The position numbers and the translations under genes were made by a program. Below, in pieces: positions 1 through 8,633 of a stretch of 64,000 nucleotides of DNA. The stretch comes from JAJZQZ01 sp963790415 (GTDB lineage Bacteria; Actinomycetota; Thermoleophilia; RBG-16-64-13). Within the stretch, counting starts at the first letter, position 1; every line of letters starts with the position of its first letter. The DNA lies in assembly GCA_963790415.1 (NCBI GenBank), contig CAWBOK010000003.1:124001-188000 (forward strand). Direction: 5' to 3'. The notes under the pieces were generated by a model. It did not search any database. It was not told where the DNA came from and saw nothing but the letters and a program-made list of their open reading frames with translations.

Positions 1-583
1 GGCGAAAGAACGCATAAAGGCTCCCGGCGGAATCCGCGTCGGGCAGCACGGCCTTCTGCACCACGTCGTCGATGAAGACCCCCTCGGGATCTCGATGTAC
101 GCCCAGCATGACCGGCCAGACCAGCGCGAGTTCGATGGCAGGGGGAAGATCGCTCACGCGTCCCAGCCATGTAATCGACGTGATCTGTCTGGTGTCGCCC
201 GAGGAGACCTTGGCCGTGACCCGATAGCCACCCTCCCGAGGAAACGCCGACGGCGGCAGGGCCACATGCACGTCTACAGAGCCAACCAGATCGCCCAGAT
301 CCTGCTCGATGGTGCCGGCGAGCGGCCAATCGGCCCCACCGTCCGAAGGAATGCCGGGACCGCGTACCTCCACGACGGCGCGCGCGGCGGGCCAGGAACC
401 GCCCAGTTCGCCCGTCAGATGGAGATCTACAGGAGCTCCGGCGGCGCTCAGACCGGCACCGACCGCCGCCGTCAACTCAGGCGCGGCTCGGGCTGAGGGT
501 AGGAACAGAGACATCGTGGCGAGCACTCCGGCCACGATGATGAGAAACACGGCGCCACGGAGGGCAGAACGAAGGACCCCCAT
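1..583 (-). CDS. Secreted protein of unknown function, 3' end cut by window edge
   Basis: An uninterrupted minus-strand reading frame of 194 codons starts with ATG at 583 and runs off the left edge. The first 33 residues form a clear signal peptide: an arginine-containing n-region, a hydrophobic stretch around FLIIVAGVLATMSLFL, and an AxA-type cleavage site at SARAA. The exported part looks beta-rich, and near residue 155 carries VWPVMLGVHRDPEGVF followed by IDD. This faintly recalls the WPL...DG.F.DD segments of large actinobacterial surface proteins such as the DUF6049 group, but I cannot confirm that. It is the downstream neighbour of the anti-sigma-like gene, 36 bp away on the same strand. 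Function unknown. Confidence 0.7.
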   Translation of the reverse strand, partial: MGVLRSALRGAVFLIIVAGVLATMSLFLPSARAAPELTAAVGAGLSAAGAPVDLHLTGELGGSWPAARAVVEVRGPGIPSDGGADWPLAGTIEQDLGDLVGSVDVHVALPPSAFPREGGYRVTAKVSSGDTRQITSITWLGRVSDLPPAIELALVWPVMLGVHRDPEGVFIDDVVQKAVLPDADSAGSLYAFFR

Positions 584-619
584 AGCCCGCAGTGTAGCAT
601 AGCCCCCTACGGAAGCCCC

Positions 620-1063
620 CTACGGGAGCCGCTTGACCATCCGGAGGAACCAGCCTCCGTCGCACGACCCACAATCGACGGAGTCTACGAGGGCACCGAT
701 GATCGTAAGCCCAAGACCCGCCGTCTCCACATCAACACACGTCTGCGATGCGTCGCCCGAGAAGGGGCGATCACCCATGACCTTGATCGTCCACTCATCG
801 TCTGAGAGATCGAACTCGATCAAGATCGCGGCGTCCGAGTCCCACGCATCCGCGGCTGCTTCCGGGGGAGCCACAAGCACGGAGCACGCCTCTGTCACAG
901 CGACCTTCAGGTCGGCCACCACCTCAGGCTCGAGGCCGAAGCGTGAACCGAGCGCCGCGATCGTCAACCGCGAAAGCGCCACGTACTCCGCCTTGGCGGG
1001 CATGGTCAGACGGACACGCCGGGCCTGAGCCCCACCAGCCTCCAGATCAGCCGTATGCTCCAT
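620..1063 (-). CDS. Anti-sigma regulatory factor, RsbW-like histidine-kinase ATPase fold
   Basis: The 147-residue protein has the layout of RsbW/SpoIIAB-type serine kinases that bind alternative sigma factors: a helical start (PAKAEYVALSRLTIAALG), a degenerate N-box (VTEACSVLV, with the Glu but without the usual Asn), and a glycine-rich G1-like segment (AGLGLTIIGALVD). The missing Asn suggests weak or absent kinase activity, leaving a possible binding role. ATG at 1063 was chosen because GAGGA lies 8 nt upstream. The frame stays open to 1189, but that extension is not conserved-looking. No sigma factor or anti-anti-sigma gene is adjacent, so its partner is unknown. Confidence 0.6.
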   Translation of the reverse strand: MEHTADLEAGGAQARRVRLTMPAKAEYVALSRLTIAALGSRFGLEPEVVADLKVAVTEACSVLVAPPEAAADAWDSDAAILIEFDLSDDEWTIKVMGDRPFSGDASQTCVDVETAGLGLTIIGALVDSVDCGSCDGGWFLRMVKRLP

Positions 1064-1240
1064 GATGCTGGTCCTCAACCGCCCCTTGGCACCCAGACCC
1101 ACCTCGAAGACCTGCTCCGCGGTGGGTGCTCGGGGCCCATCGTCACGACCGCCGTATTGCTGCTTGGCGGCACCGTACCCCTTCGCCAAACGCTCCTAAA
1201 CCATCGCCCCGCATGGATGCGGCGCCGTCCCTGAGCGCAG

Positions 1241-2269
1241 TCAGTCAGGCTGCACCACGTTGAGGTCCTCCCCACAGGACAGGCAACATCCGCCCCTCAC
1301 CCACACCTCGTGCGCCCCTCGAGAGCCCCGACGGATCGCGGTTCGACCGCAGGCCGGACACACCGTATGCGTGGCCGGATGGTCGGGCACGTTGCCCACA
1401 TACACGAACGCCAACCCCACCCGACGGCCGATGGCCATCGCACGCTCCAGGGTGCTGATGGGCGTGGCCGCAACGTAGTTGAGTTCGTACTCGGGCAGGA
1501 ACCGGGTAACGTGCCACGGAACCCGGGGTCCCAGTGCGTCGCGGACCCAGGTTGCCATCGCGGTGAGGGACACGTCGTCGTCGTTCATACCCGGCACGAT
1601 GTTCGAGACCACCTCCACATGACAGCCGTGGCGATCTTTTGCCCGCACTGTGGCCTCAAGACACGGACTCGGGTCCTTGACCTTGCCCAGCCACGTCCAC
1701 CCCCGGGCGTCGGGGGCCTTCAAGTCGAACTTGAACGCGTCCGTGTACGGCGCGACATAGTCCAACGCATCCGAGGACAGGAATCCGGCGGTCACCAGCG
1801 CCGTATAGAGGCCGGCCGCACGAAAGGCGACAAAGACGTCGTGCACGTACTCGATCCAGACCGCCGGGTCGTTGTAGGTGAACGCAACGCCACTCAGCTT
1901 GTGTGTACGGGCCATCTGTACGGCATCGGCGGGCGATAGAACAGAAAGTTTGGTCTCTTCGCCCCGTCCGGCGCCCGCGTGTGAGATCTGCCAGTTCTGG
2001 CACCCGAGACACAGGACGTTACAACCCAGCGTGCCCAACGACAGCGCCCGAGTGCCCGGATGGAAGTGGTACAGCGGTTTCTTCTCGATCTCGTCGGACA
2101 CCACGGTGGCCGGACGACCGTATACCAAACACTCGAGACGCCCGGCCCGCATGCCCCGGACCCGGCAGAGCCCCTCGCGACCCTCGGCTATGACGCACTC
2201 GTGCGGGCAGACCAGACAGCGCACCTTGCCTCCGTCGACCTCTTCCCAGAAACGGGCCTCGCCGCTCAC
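1241..2269 (-). CDS. amrS: AmrS-like radical SAM protein (AmmeMemoRadiSam system)
   Basis: The 342-residue protein belongs to the pyruvate-formate-lyase-activase-like radical SAM group called AmrS. An N-terminal Cys region (CLVCPHECVIAEGREGLCR) precedes the 4Fe-4S cluster motif LGCNVLCLGCQNWQISH (CX3CX2C). The C-terminus carries a four-Cys zinc-ribbon-like module (CPACG...CCLSCG). The family is usually linked to the MEMO1/AMMECR1 proteins AmrA and AmrB; neither gene is in this window, and the substrate is not established. GTG at 2269 overlaps the stop of the phosphatase gene as GTGA, so the two are probably translationally coupled. It is the last of three overlapping genes starting at 4010. 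Confidence 0.85.
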   Translation of the reverse strand: MSGEARFWEEVDGGKVRCLVCPHECVIAEGREGLCRVRGMRAGRLECLVYGRPATVVSDEIEKKPLYHFHPGTRALSLGTLGCNVLCLGCQNWQISHAGAGRGEETKLSVLSPADAVQMARTHKLSGVAFTYNDPAVWIEYVHDVFVAFRAAGLYTALVTAGFLSSDALDYVAPYTDAFKFDLKAPDARGWTWLGKVKDPSPCLEATVRAKDRHGCHVEVVSNIVPGMNDDDVSLTAMATWVRDALGPRVPWHVTRFLPEYELNYVAATPISTLERAMAIGRRVGLAFVYVGNVPDHPATHTVCPACGRTAIRRGSRGAHEVWVRGGCCLSCGEDLNVVQPD

Positions 2270-3309
2270 GGGCGAACGACTCCCCCGGCGACAAACGCAC
2301 GCACGCCCGCGGCCACCTCGGCCAGGATGGCCTGGTGAAGGTCGGGATTGGCCGAAGCCACCACCGACATCTGGTAGTGCATGTCGGAGCCCAGCAACGG
2401 CCGAACATCGAGCGATCTGCCCGCCGCGTCGGTGACCACACACCCGGCCTCCAGCAGCATCAGCGTGGACGCCGCCACGTCGTACGGGGAGTTGTTGAGC
2501 ACGTGGCCTTTCCCGACCTCGCGGAAACGGGCCTCCACCCACGGCGCCCTCTCGATCATCAGCGGCCCCACATCGATGTAGGCGTCGAGCTGTCCCGTCA
2601 GGAGGCGCGTCATGGAGTAGGTCGCGCTACCAATGTCGAAGACGGCCCCATCCACCGACGAGCGATCGATCAGCCCGCCAAGGACGGCGACAAGCTCAGC
2701 AGCCGGCCGGCCCCGGAACCCGATTGTCCAGAACAGTCTCGACAGATCGGCGTTCACGGAGACGGCCGGAATCAGCCGCTCTCCAGCGCTGGTGCGGACA
2801 TCCACACCCGCGCCGCGTGTCGCCCTAAAGACGCCGCCTTCCTTGATCTCGACGATCACCCCGTAGATCACATCCGCCATGGTAGGCCGTTCGACCATGC
2901 GCGCTACGGCGATGCTCACACACGCGGCCTCGAACCCCGCGAGTGCGGGCCGCGTGCCGTCGATGGGATCTATGATCAGCGCGTATTCGGCCGGGCCATG
3001 CCACTCCTGGTAGCCCCTGTCCTCGGAGTAGACCGCCACCGGCCGGCCCTGCGCCGAGAGGAACTGCTCGACGAATGCCTCGGCCGCCTCGTCGACGGCG
3101 AAGGTGGTGTCTCCGCCGACGGCGCGCCCCGCAAGGGCGCGCGCGGCGGCCTGACCAAGGTGGGGCACCACGAGATCACGCAACTGAAGCGCCAGATCGT
3201 CCGCCAGACTCGAAACCCACGCAGGCAGCGGGACCGCGGCTTCGGCCGAGGATGCCTCGACCCGCGCCATGCCGGCTGGAATGGCGCCCGCGGGCGGCCC
3301 GAGCGTCAT
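2266..3309 (-). CDS. Inositol monophosphatase-family phosphatase
   Basis: The 347-residue protein has the Li-sensitive Mg-dependent phosphatase core: the metal-binding DPIDGTRPALAGFE motif (family pattern DPxDGT), an upstream Glu (YSEDRG), and a C-terminal YDVAASTLMLLEAG segment matching the usual WDxAAG site. The Asn-Phe that often follows DGT is replaced by Arg-Pro, so the substrate may not be inositol phosphate; fructose-1,6-bisphosphate or another sugar phosphate is possible. ATG at 3309 overlaps the stop of the radical SAM gene as ATGA, which fixes the start, and its own stop overlaps the next start as GTGA. It is likely to be cytoplasmic. Confidence 0.8.
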   Translation of the reverse strand: MTLGPPAGAIPAGMARVEASSAEAAVPLPAWVSSLADDLALQLRDLVVPHLGQAAARALAGRAVGGDTTFAVDEAAEAFVEQFLSAQGRPVAVYSEDRGYQEWHGPAEYALIIDPIDGTRPALAGFEAACVSIAVARMVERPTMADVIYGVIVEIKEGGVFRATRGAGVDVRTSAGERLIPAVSVNADLSRLFWTIGFRGRPAAELVAVLGGLIDRSSVDGAVFDIGSATYSMTRLLTGQLDAYIDVGPLMIERAPWVEARFREVGKGHVLNNSPYDVAASTLMLLEAGCVVTDAAGRSLDVRPLLGSDMHYQMSVVASANPDLHQAILAEVAAGVRAFVAGGVVRP

Positions 3310-4010
3310 CGAGAAGCCCGCGCCGAGGGCCGGCGCGCGGCGCCTGGCGAGACGTCGGCGGCGGGCGTCTGCGGGCCCGCGAGCCGCGTGCCGGGGGCGA
3401 TGAAGCGACGCACCCGGAAGACGGCCCCCAGGTCGGCGGCGATAGCCGCCGACGCTTCCAGGTCCACTTCGGGCAGGTCGAGCACCGTGGCGGTGACGTC
3501 GATGCCGGCATCCACAGCCTCTCGGATGAAGCGCACGACCGCCCGGAACGCGTGCGTGAATATGGGGCTGCAGAGCAGGTCGTACGTGACTTCTTCGTGA
3601 GCGTTGAGACTCACCGACACCGCCGACAGGCCGGCGGCGGCAAGTTCGGCCACCACGTCCCTGCCCGGGTGGAGCAGGGCGGCGTGGCCGTTGGTGTCCA
3701 GACGCGAGCGCAGACGCCGCGTCCGCAGCCAATCGACCAGGGGCAGGATGACGTCGAGCCGCAGCGTGGGCTCGCCCAGCCCGGTGAAGACAACCTCGGT
3801 GGGCGCTCCGTCGAGGAAGGCCCGCTCGAGCGCCTCGATCACGTCGGGAGCCTCGGGTTCCTGCGAGACATCCAAGCGCAGGTCGTAGCCGTAGACCTCC
3901 CAACCGCCCTCACGAAGGCAGAAGCTGCAGGCGGCGGAGCACCGGCTGGTGAGGTTGACGTAGAGGTTGTCGCCGCCCCAATACACATACGTGGGTCCCG
4001 GGATGATCAT
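3306..4010 (-). CDS. TatD-associated radical SAM protein
   Basis: This 234-residue protein starts with a segment typical of the radical SAM family found next to TatD nucleases: YVYWGGDNLYVNLTSRC, followed by the cluster motif CSAACSFC (CX3CX2C). A SAM-binding glycine motif follows (FTGLGEPTLR). After about residue 210 the protein turns Ala/Pro/Arg-rich and looks unstructured. No TatD gene is in this window, so the usual partner is missing or elsewhere. It is the first of three overlapping genes (radical SAM, phosphatase, AmrS). Its upstream side abuts the palindromic repeat at 4057-4223. Confidence 0.75.
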   Translation of the reverse strand: MIIPGPTYVYWGGDNLYVNLTSRCSAACSFCLREGGWEVYGYDLRLDVSQEPEAPDVIEALERAFLDGAPTEVVFTGLGEPTLRLDVILPLVDWLRTRRLRSRLDTNGHAALLHPGRDVVAELAAAGLSAVSVSLNAHEEVTYDLLCSPIFTHAFRAVVRFIREAVDAGIDVTATVLDLPEVDLEASAAIAADLGAVFRVRRFIAPGTRLAGPQTPAADVSPGAARRPSARASR

Positions 4011-4056
4011 GGCCGAGCAGTATAGCGCCGGGTCGTCGTACGCGTGGGGCGACTGC

Positions 4057-4223
4057 TAGCAGGCTGTTGGAGAATGACGCTTCGCCGCCAGGGCGCGATG
4101 GGCGCGCGCGAGACAAGGACGCAAGGATAGCTCGTAGCAGCGCTACGTGCGCGACCGAGGACGCCGTATCGCGCCGGCCGGTGCGTTCTGGTGGCCGAGG
4201 CTTCGGTCTTCAACAGCCTCCTA
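4057..4223. repeat. 167-bp palindromic intergenic repeat, copy A (full)
   Basis: The left end reads TAGCAGGCTGTTGGAGAA and the right end CTTCAACAGCCTCCTA, which are inverted copies of each other. In the middle sits a short hairpin, CGTAGCAGCGCTACG. The same 167-bp unit recurs at 23364-23530 and 56613-56779. The terminal CTA read on the minus strand is the TAG stop codon of the ABC transporter ATPase gene that ends here. It could act as a terminator or mRNA-end structure, or be a non-autonomous mobile element. No protein is encoded. Confidence 0.9.
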
Positions 4224-4951
4224 CCGGATGTGTCCCAGGAAGTCCTTGGTACGCTCGGACTTCGGGTTGTCGAAGACCTCGTTGGGCGGGCCTTGCTCGA
4301 CGATGACCCCACCGTCCATGAACACCACCCGGAGGCAGACGTCGCGCGCGAACCCCATCTCGTGGGTGACCACCAACATGGTCATGCCCGCTTCGGCCAG
4401 CGACTTCATGACGTCCAGCACGCCGCGCACCAACTCAGGGTCGAGGGCCGACGTCACCTCGTCGAACAGCATGACGTGCGGGTCCATGGCCAGCGCCCGG
4501 GCGATGGCGACCCGCTGCTGCTGGCCACCGGATAGTTGGGCGGGGAAGTAGTCGATGCGGTCGGCCAGCCCCACCGCGTGAGTTGCTCGACGGCCTTGTC
4601 CTCGGCCTCGCCTTGGATCGCTTGAGCACACGCCGCTGCGCAAGCATGACGTTGCCTTTGGCGGTCAGGTGGGGGAACAGGTTGAAGCTCTGGAAGACCA
4701 TCCCCACCCTCTCGCGCACCTTGCGGACGTCGGTCTTGGGACCGGTGACCTCGAGGTCCTCGAAGAAGATCTTGCCGCCCGTGGACTCCTCGAGACGGTT
4801 GACGCAGCGCAGCAGCGTCGACTTCCCGCTGCCCGACGGTCCCAGGATGACCACCACCTCGCCCTTGTCGACGTCCATGTCGACGCCCTTGAGGACCTCG
4901 ATTGCTGCCAAAGGCTTTGTGCAGCCCCTCGATGCGGATGACCGGAGCCAT
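4221..4951 (-). CDS. Polar amino acid ABC transporter ATPase (GlnQ-like), frameshifted
   Basis: Joined across frames, the product is a normal GlnQ/HisP-type ATPase of about 240 residues: Walker A GPSGSGKST, Q-loop FQSFNLFPHLT, signature LSGGQQQR, Walker B VMLFDEV and H-loop VTHEM. Reading needs frame changes near 4900 (after KAFGSN), near 4625 and near 4575. The rest matches the family well, so sequence errors are more likely than decay. The start at 4951 abuts the permease stop at 4952. The TAG stop at 4221-4223 is supplied by the palindromic repeat. It would power import with the permease and binding protein upstream. Confidence 0.85.
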
Positions 4952-6239
4952 CTACTCCACCTCCCCGACACGGTGCACGGCGGGCGGCAGGAGCACGCCG
5001 CGCTTCTTGCGCGCTGGCGGAGCCTGCCCACCCTCGGCGACCGCCAGACGGCGCTCGAGACGCCCCACGTAGTTGATGAGCGGGATGGTCACGATCAGGT
5101 AGTACACGGCCGCCACCATATACGGCGTCAGGTTGCCGGCACGCGCCACGAAGTTGTTGGCTCGCAGCATCAGTTCGAAGATCCCCACGGCCGACAACAG
5201 GGCCGTGTCCTTGAACAGCAGGATGAACTCCGACGTCATGGTCGGCAGGACCCGCTTGACCGTCTGCGGGATGATCACGTAGCGCATGGCCTGCGCGTAG
5301 TTCAGGCCCAGGGAGACGGCCGCCTCCATCTGACCCTTGTGGATGGACTGGATGCCGGCCCGGAAGATCTCGGCCAAGTAGGCGGAGCTGTTGAGCGCGA
5401 GCACGATGACGGCGGTGACGAAGTCGCTCAGTCCGTATGCCCACGATGCGCAGCCCGATGAAGACGATGAAGATCTGCAGGAAGAGCGGCGTACCGCGGA
5501 TGACGTTGATGTACGCGCTCGCCAGCCACCGGAGCGGAGGGCCATGCGTCGACATCTTGGCGAAGGCCAACAAGAGGCCCACGACGATGGCGAGGGGGAA
5601 CGCGACCAGCACCAGGGCGATCGACAGCAGCCAGCCCCAGAACAGCAGTGGGATGGCACGCACGATCAGCTGCGGCTGCAAGAAGAGGTTGAAGGCTTGA
5701 TCGCCGGTGAGCGACGTCACCCACCCCTGCGTGTCGAGCCAGCGAGCGATCTTGTCGGCGCGAGTGGGACTGGAGTAGCAGAACGTGAGACCGGGCACGT
5801 CCTGCGTGACCCCGCCGGCCATGTAGGTGGCCTTGAAGGGGTACGTGGCCACCCTGGTCGGGAGTCATGACGTCGTACATGACCACCCGCACCGTGCGCT
5901 CGGGCTCCACCGGCGGTGCGAACGCCAGCTTGATCGTCTGGCCCGTGATCGTGATCTCTGGAGTGACCGGAACCCGGTTCGAGCCCTTCGAGCGTGAGCG
6001 CTCTCGATGCGCGCTTTCGACAGATCGAAGCCCTCCGGGAAGGTCAGAGTCGAGTTCGGTCAGCGGAGCGCCGGGGTCGGTGATCCCCTCGAACGTGAAC
6101 CGGGTGGGCACACCCGCCGACTGGTCTCGTCCATGGTGATCTTGGCGCTGGTGAAAGCCCCGGCCGCCGCCGGCAAGCACCAGGAGAAGACAGCACGCGC
6201 GCCAGGACCGTCAACCATCTACGCGATGGATCGCGTCAT
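4952..6239 (-). CDS. Amino acid ABC transporter permease with N-terminal exported domain, frameshifted
   Basis: The C-terminal half is a classical polar amino acid permease (HisM/GlnP type), with the EAA loop around EAAVSLGLNYAQAMRYVIIP and transmembrane segments before and after it. About 200 residues precede the first permease helix. They include a likely signal sequence near 6150-6239 and a beta-rich segment (GVPTRFTFEGITDPGAPLTE; VPVTPEITITGQTIKLAF) that should lie outside the membrane. Frame breaks occur near 6130, 6000, 5855 and 5440. The start near 6239 or 6218 is approximate. Ordinary permeases of this family are about 220 residues long, so the fusion is unusual. The ATPase gene follows directly. 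Confidence 0.7.
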
Positions 6240-6301
6240 ACCACCGTCGCCTCCACGCCAGTGATCGCTTCATGCAGTCCCCACGTCGTGCTCTACGCTC
6301 A

Positions 6302-6333
6302 CGAGGCCCCCGGCGCGCCGACCGGGGGCCTCG
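6302..6333. terminator. GC-rich hairpin between binding-protein and permease genes
   Basis: CGAGGCCCCCGG pairs with CCGGGGGCCTCG across an 8-nt loop, a perfect 12-bp stem. No T-run follows on the minus strand. An attenuating or mRNA-stabilising hairpin downstream of the solute-binding protein gene is therefore more likely than a full terminator. Confidence 0.55.
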
Positions 6334-6388
6334 CACGCGTCGATCTCGGCGCGAAGCCGTAGCTGCGCCGCCGGATTGCCGATACGGA

Positions 6389-7237
6389 TCAGGAACCAGT
6401 GGCGAACCACTTGTCGTAGATGGTCTTGTAGGTCCCGTCGGCCTTCAGGTCGGCGAGGGCCTTGTTCACCGCAGCCAGCAGTCCGGGGTTGGTCTTGGCG
6501 ACGCCGAAGCCGTACTGCTCACCGGTGGGGATCTCCTCGATCAGCGACATGGCCTTGCGAGGGATCGTTCTTGACGATGTAGGCACTCACGGGCAGGTCG
6601 TTGACAACGGCGGCGACGTTACCGGCCTGGAGGGCAGAGAACGCCTTGGTGGCGGAATCGAAGGGCACCATGGTGCTGTCCGTCAGGTTCTCGGTGGCCC
6701 ATGCCTCGCCCGGTGGTGCCGGACTGGACGCCGATCTTCTTGCCTGCGAGGTCGGCCTGCGTCTTGATGCCCGAGCACTTCATGACGGCGATGGACTGGT
6801 TCGAATCGATGTACGGAGTCGGAGAAGTCGATCTCCTTCTTGCGCTCGTCGGTGATGGTCATGGACGAAGCGATGATGTCGAACTTGCCGCCGGCTTTGA
6901 GCGTCGGGATGAGCGTGTCGAAGATCTCGGTCTTGAACACCATCTCGAGACCCAGCTTCTTGGCGATGGCGGCCATGAGGTCGACGTCGAAGCCCTCAGC
7001 GATGGTCCCGTTCATGGATTCCATCGGGGGGAACGAGGTGTCAGAGCCCACGATCAGCTTGCCAGGCTGACACGAGCGTCGAGCTCGGCGGACGCCGCGG
7101 TGGTAGTCGGCAGGCGCCTCGTAGTGGTGGACCCGCGCTGTGGTGGTAGTGTCGCCGCCGCAACCGGCGAACACACTCGCACCGACCACGAACACCACGA
7201 TTGCCAGAGCGGCGAGCCACAGGCCTGCCTTACGCAT
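6389..7237 (-). CDS. Amino acid ABC transporter substrate-binding lipoprotein, frameshifted
   Basis: The start is fixed by GAGGAGGAG just upstream of ATG at 7237. The protein has a lipoprotein signal peptide (hydrophobic core, lipobox VFAGC), a Thr-rich linker, then the type-3 periplasmic-binding fold: GKLIVGSDTSFPPMES, AEGFDVDLMAAIAKKLGLE, and the C-terminal GFGVAKTNPGLLAAVNKAL. Frame changes are needed in the linker (about 7060-7120) and at several points between about 6560 and 6830. It is the first gene of the transporter set and delivers a polar amino acid to the permease at the outer membrane face. The ligand cannot be read from sequence. Confidence 0.8.
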
Positions 7238-7360
7238 GATCTCCTCCTCGTTAGTTACCAAGCCCGTCGACCCTCATCCGCCGGTTGGGGCACTATGCAC
7301 ATACTGTATAACAAACCTAGGGCCGCTGGAAACCGGAAACACGCGGTTGATGGCCGGAGA

Positions 7361-7984
7361 TCAGCTTCTATCCTCAGCCCGCCCCCCACGCAGGTCGCGC
7401 CACTTCCACACCACCGCAGCCACGAGAGCGAGCGCGAGCAGAGCCCACACGACCCAATTGAAGCGGGTGAAGTACTCCTGAAGGCGCTCCCAGTTGGACC
7501 CGAACGCATAGCCGAGATAGGCGAGCGCCGCGTTCCACGGCAGGGCGCCGAGGAACGTGTAGACGGCGAATCGCATGTAGGGCATGCGGGCCACTCCCGC
7601 CGGCACCGATATGAACGTGCGCACCCCGGGCATCATCCGAGTGACGAACACGGTGACCTCTCCCCGCGTCCGGAACCACTCGTCGGCCTTGTCGAGATGG
7701 TGTGCGGAGATGAAGACGTATCTCCCGTACCGAACGACGAGCGCCCGCCCCCCGTATCGTCCCACCGCGTACGCCAAGCTGGAACCGATCACGTTGGCCA
7801 ACGTGGCTGCCAGAATCACCTGCCACAGCTCCACGTACCCCTGCGCCGCCAGAAAACCGCCGTACGGCACGACGATCTCGCTCGGAATCGGGATACAGGC
7901 GCTCTCCAGGATCATGGTGACAAAGACGGCCAGCAGACCGTAGTCGGTCAGGGCCTGGACCAGCCACTGCTCGAGAGAGGCCAT
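7361..7984 (-). CDS. DedA-family membrane protein
   Basis: The 207-residue integral membrane protein has the DedA/SNARE-associated signature: ESACIPIPSEIVVPYGGFLAA with its Glu-x-proline reentrant segment, and TRMMPGVRTFISVPAGVARM with the conserved Arg residues. It has about five hydrophobic segments and ends in a basic tail. DedA proteins are lipid-carrier or phospholipid flippase-type transporters that support membrane integrity. ATG at 7984 was preferred over the GTG three bases upstream. Its start lies 10 bp past the end of the ThiE-like gene on the same strand. Confidence 0.9.
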   Translation of the reverse strand: MASLEQWLVQALTDYGLLAVFVTMILESACIPIPSEIVVPYGGFLAAQGYVELWQVILAATLANVIGSSLAYAVGRYGGRALVVRYGRYVFISAHHLDKADEWFRTRGEVTVFVTRMMPGVRTFISVPAGVARMPYMRFAVYTFLGALPWNAALAYLGYAFGSNWERLQEYFTRFNWVVWALLALALVAAVVWKWRDLRGGRAEDRS

Positions 7985-7994
7985 CACGAACGCG

Positions 7995-8624
7995 CTATAC
8001 CCGCAACGTCAGAGCCTGCTCGACCGCGGCCCGGAAGCGCAGACAGGCTTCCTCCATGTCCTCCGCACGGGCCACCTCGTCACCTACAACGATGCCCACG
8101 GCTCCGGCTCTGATCGCGTCGGCCGCCAGAGGAGGCGCAAGACCACCCGCCGCGACCACCGGCTGGTCCACGCTCGCGCAGATCGCGGTCAGACCTTCGA
8201 GCCCCACGGGCTCAGGACCGGCGAAGACCGGCCCTACCTCGAGGTAGTCCGCGCCCTCGGCTACGGCCTGCGTGGCCTCGAAAACGGTGGAGACCGTCAC
8301 GCCCACGAGCTTGCCCGCGCCCAAGGCCGGCTGCACAGTCCGCTGGGCACGGTCCACCTGGCTGAAGTGCATACCGTCGGCCCCGAGTGCCGTTGCCGCA
8401 GGAGCATCATCCCCGACGAAGAACAGTATCCCCCGTTCGCGGGCGCGCTCGGCCGCCACCGCGCCGCGCGACACCACTCCCACGGTGACCACACCCGGAA
8501 GAGCGAGCCGCACGGACGTTGCTCCGCTCGCGAGAGCGGTGTCGAGGACGTCCTCGGGTTCACGCCCGAGATCGACGGCAGCGGCACTCACAACGCAGAG
8601 CCGCAGTGCGGTCCGGAGAGACAT
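7995..8624 (-). CDS. Thiamine phosphate synthase/TenI-like TIM barrel protein
   Basis: This 209-residue protein has ThiE/TenI barrel landmarks: GILFFVGDDAPAATALGADG (phosphate/pyrimidine binding region), GVTVSTVFEATQAVAEGADY, LEVGPVFAG (family GPVFPT), VVAAGGL, and a final phosphate-binding AVGIVVGDEV. ThiE joins HMP-PP and the thiazole phosphate to give thiamine phosphate. The catalytic GPVFPT-K region is altered here, so a TenI-like role is also possible. No other thiamine gene is nearby. It sits between the DedA and HtrA genes on the same strand. Confidence 0.7.
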   Translation of the reverse strand: MSLRTALRLCVVSAAAVDLGREPEDVLDTALASGATSVRLALPGVVTVGVVSRGAVAAERARERGILFFVGDDAPAATALGADGMHFSQVDRAQRTVQPALGAGKLVGVTVSTVFEATQAVAEGADYLEVGPVFAGPEPVGLEGLTAICASVDQPVVAAGGLAPPLAADAIRAGAVGIVVGDEVARAEDMEEACLRFRAAVEQALTLRV

Positions 8625-8633
8625 GAAGAGCGG

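Noticed and set aside
1064..1240. N-terminal extension of the anti-sigma-like protein up to 1189
   Set aside because: The extra 42 residues lack family similarity and the internal ATG at 1063 has a good ribosome site.
2335..3600. Long open frame on the plus strand opposite the phosphatase and radical SAM genes
   Set aside because: It is Arg/His/Gly-rich with no motif, and lies fully opposite three well-supported overlapping genes; it is a GC-rich shadow.
4221..7237. Amino acid ABC transporter as a true pseudogene cluster
   Set aside because: The residues between frame breaks are highly conserved and similar breaks occur in essential genes, so sequence error is more likely; kept as frameshifted genes.
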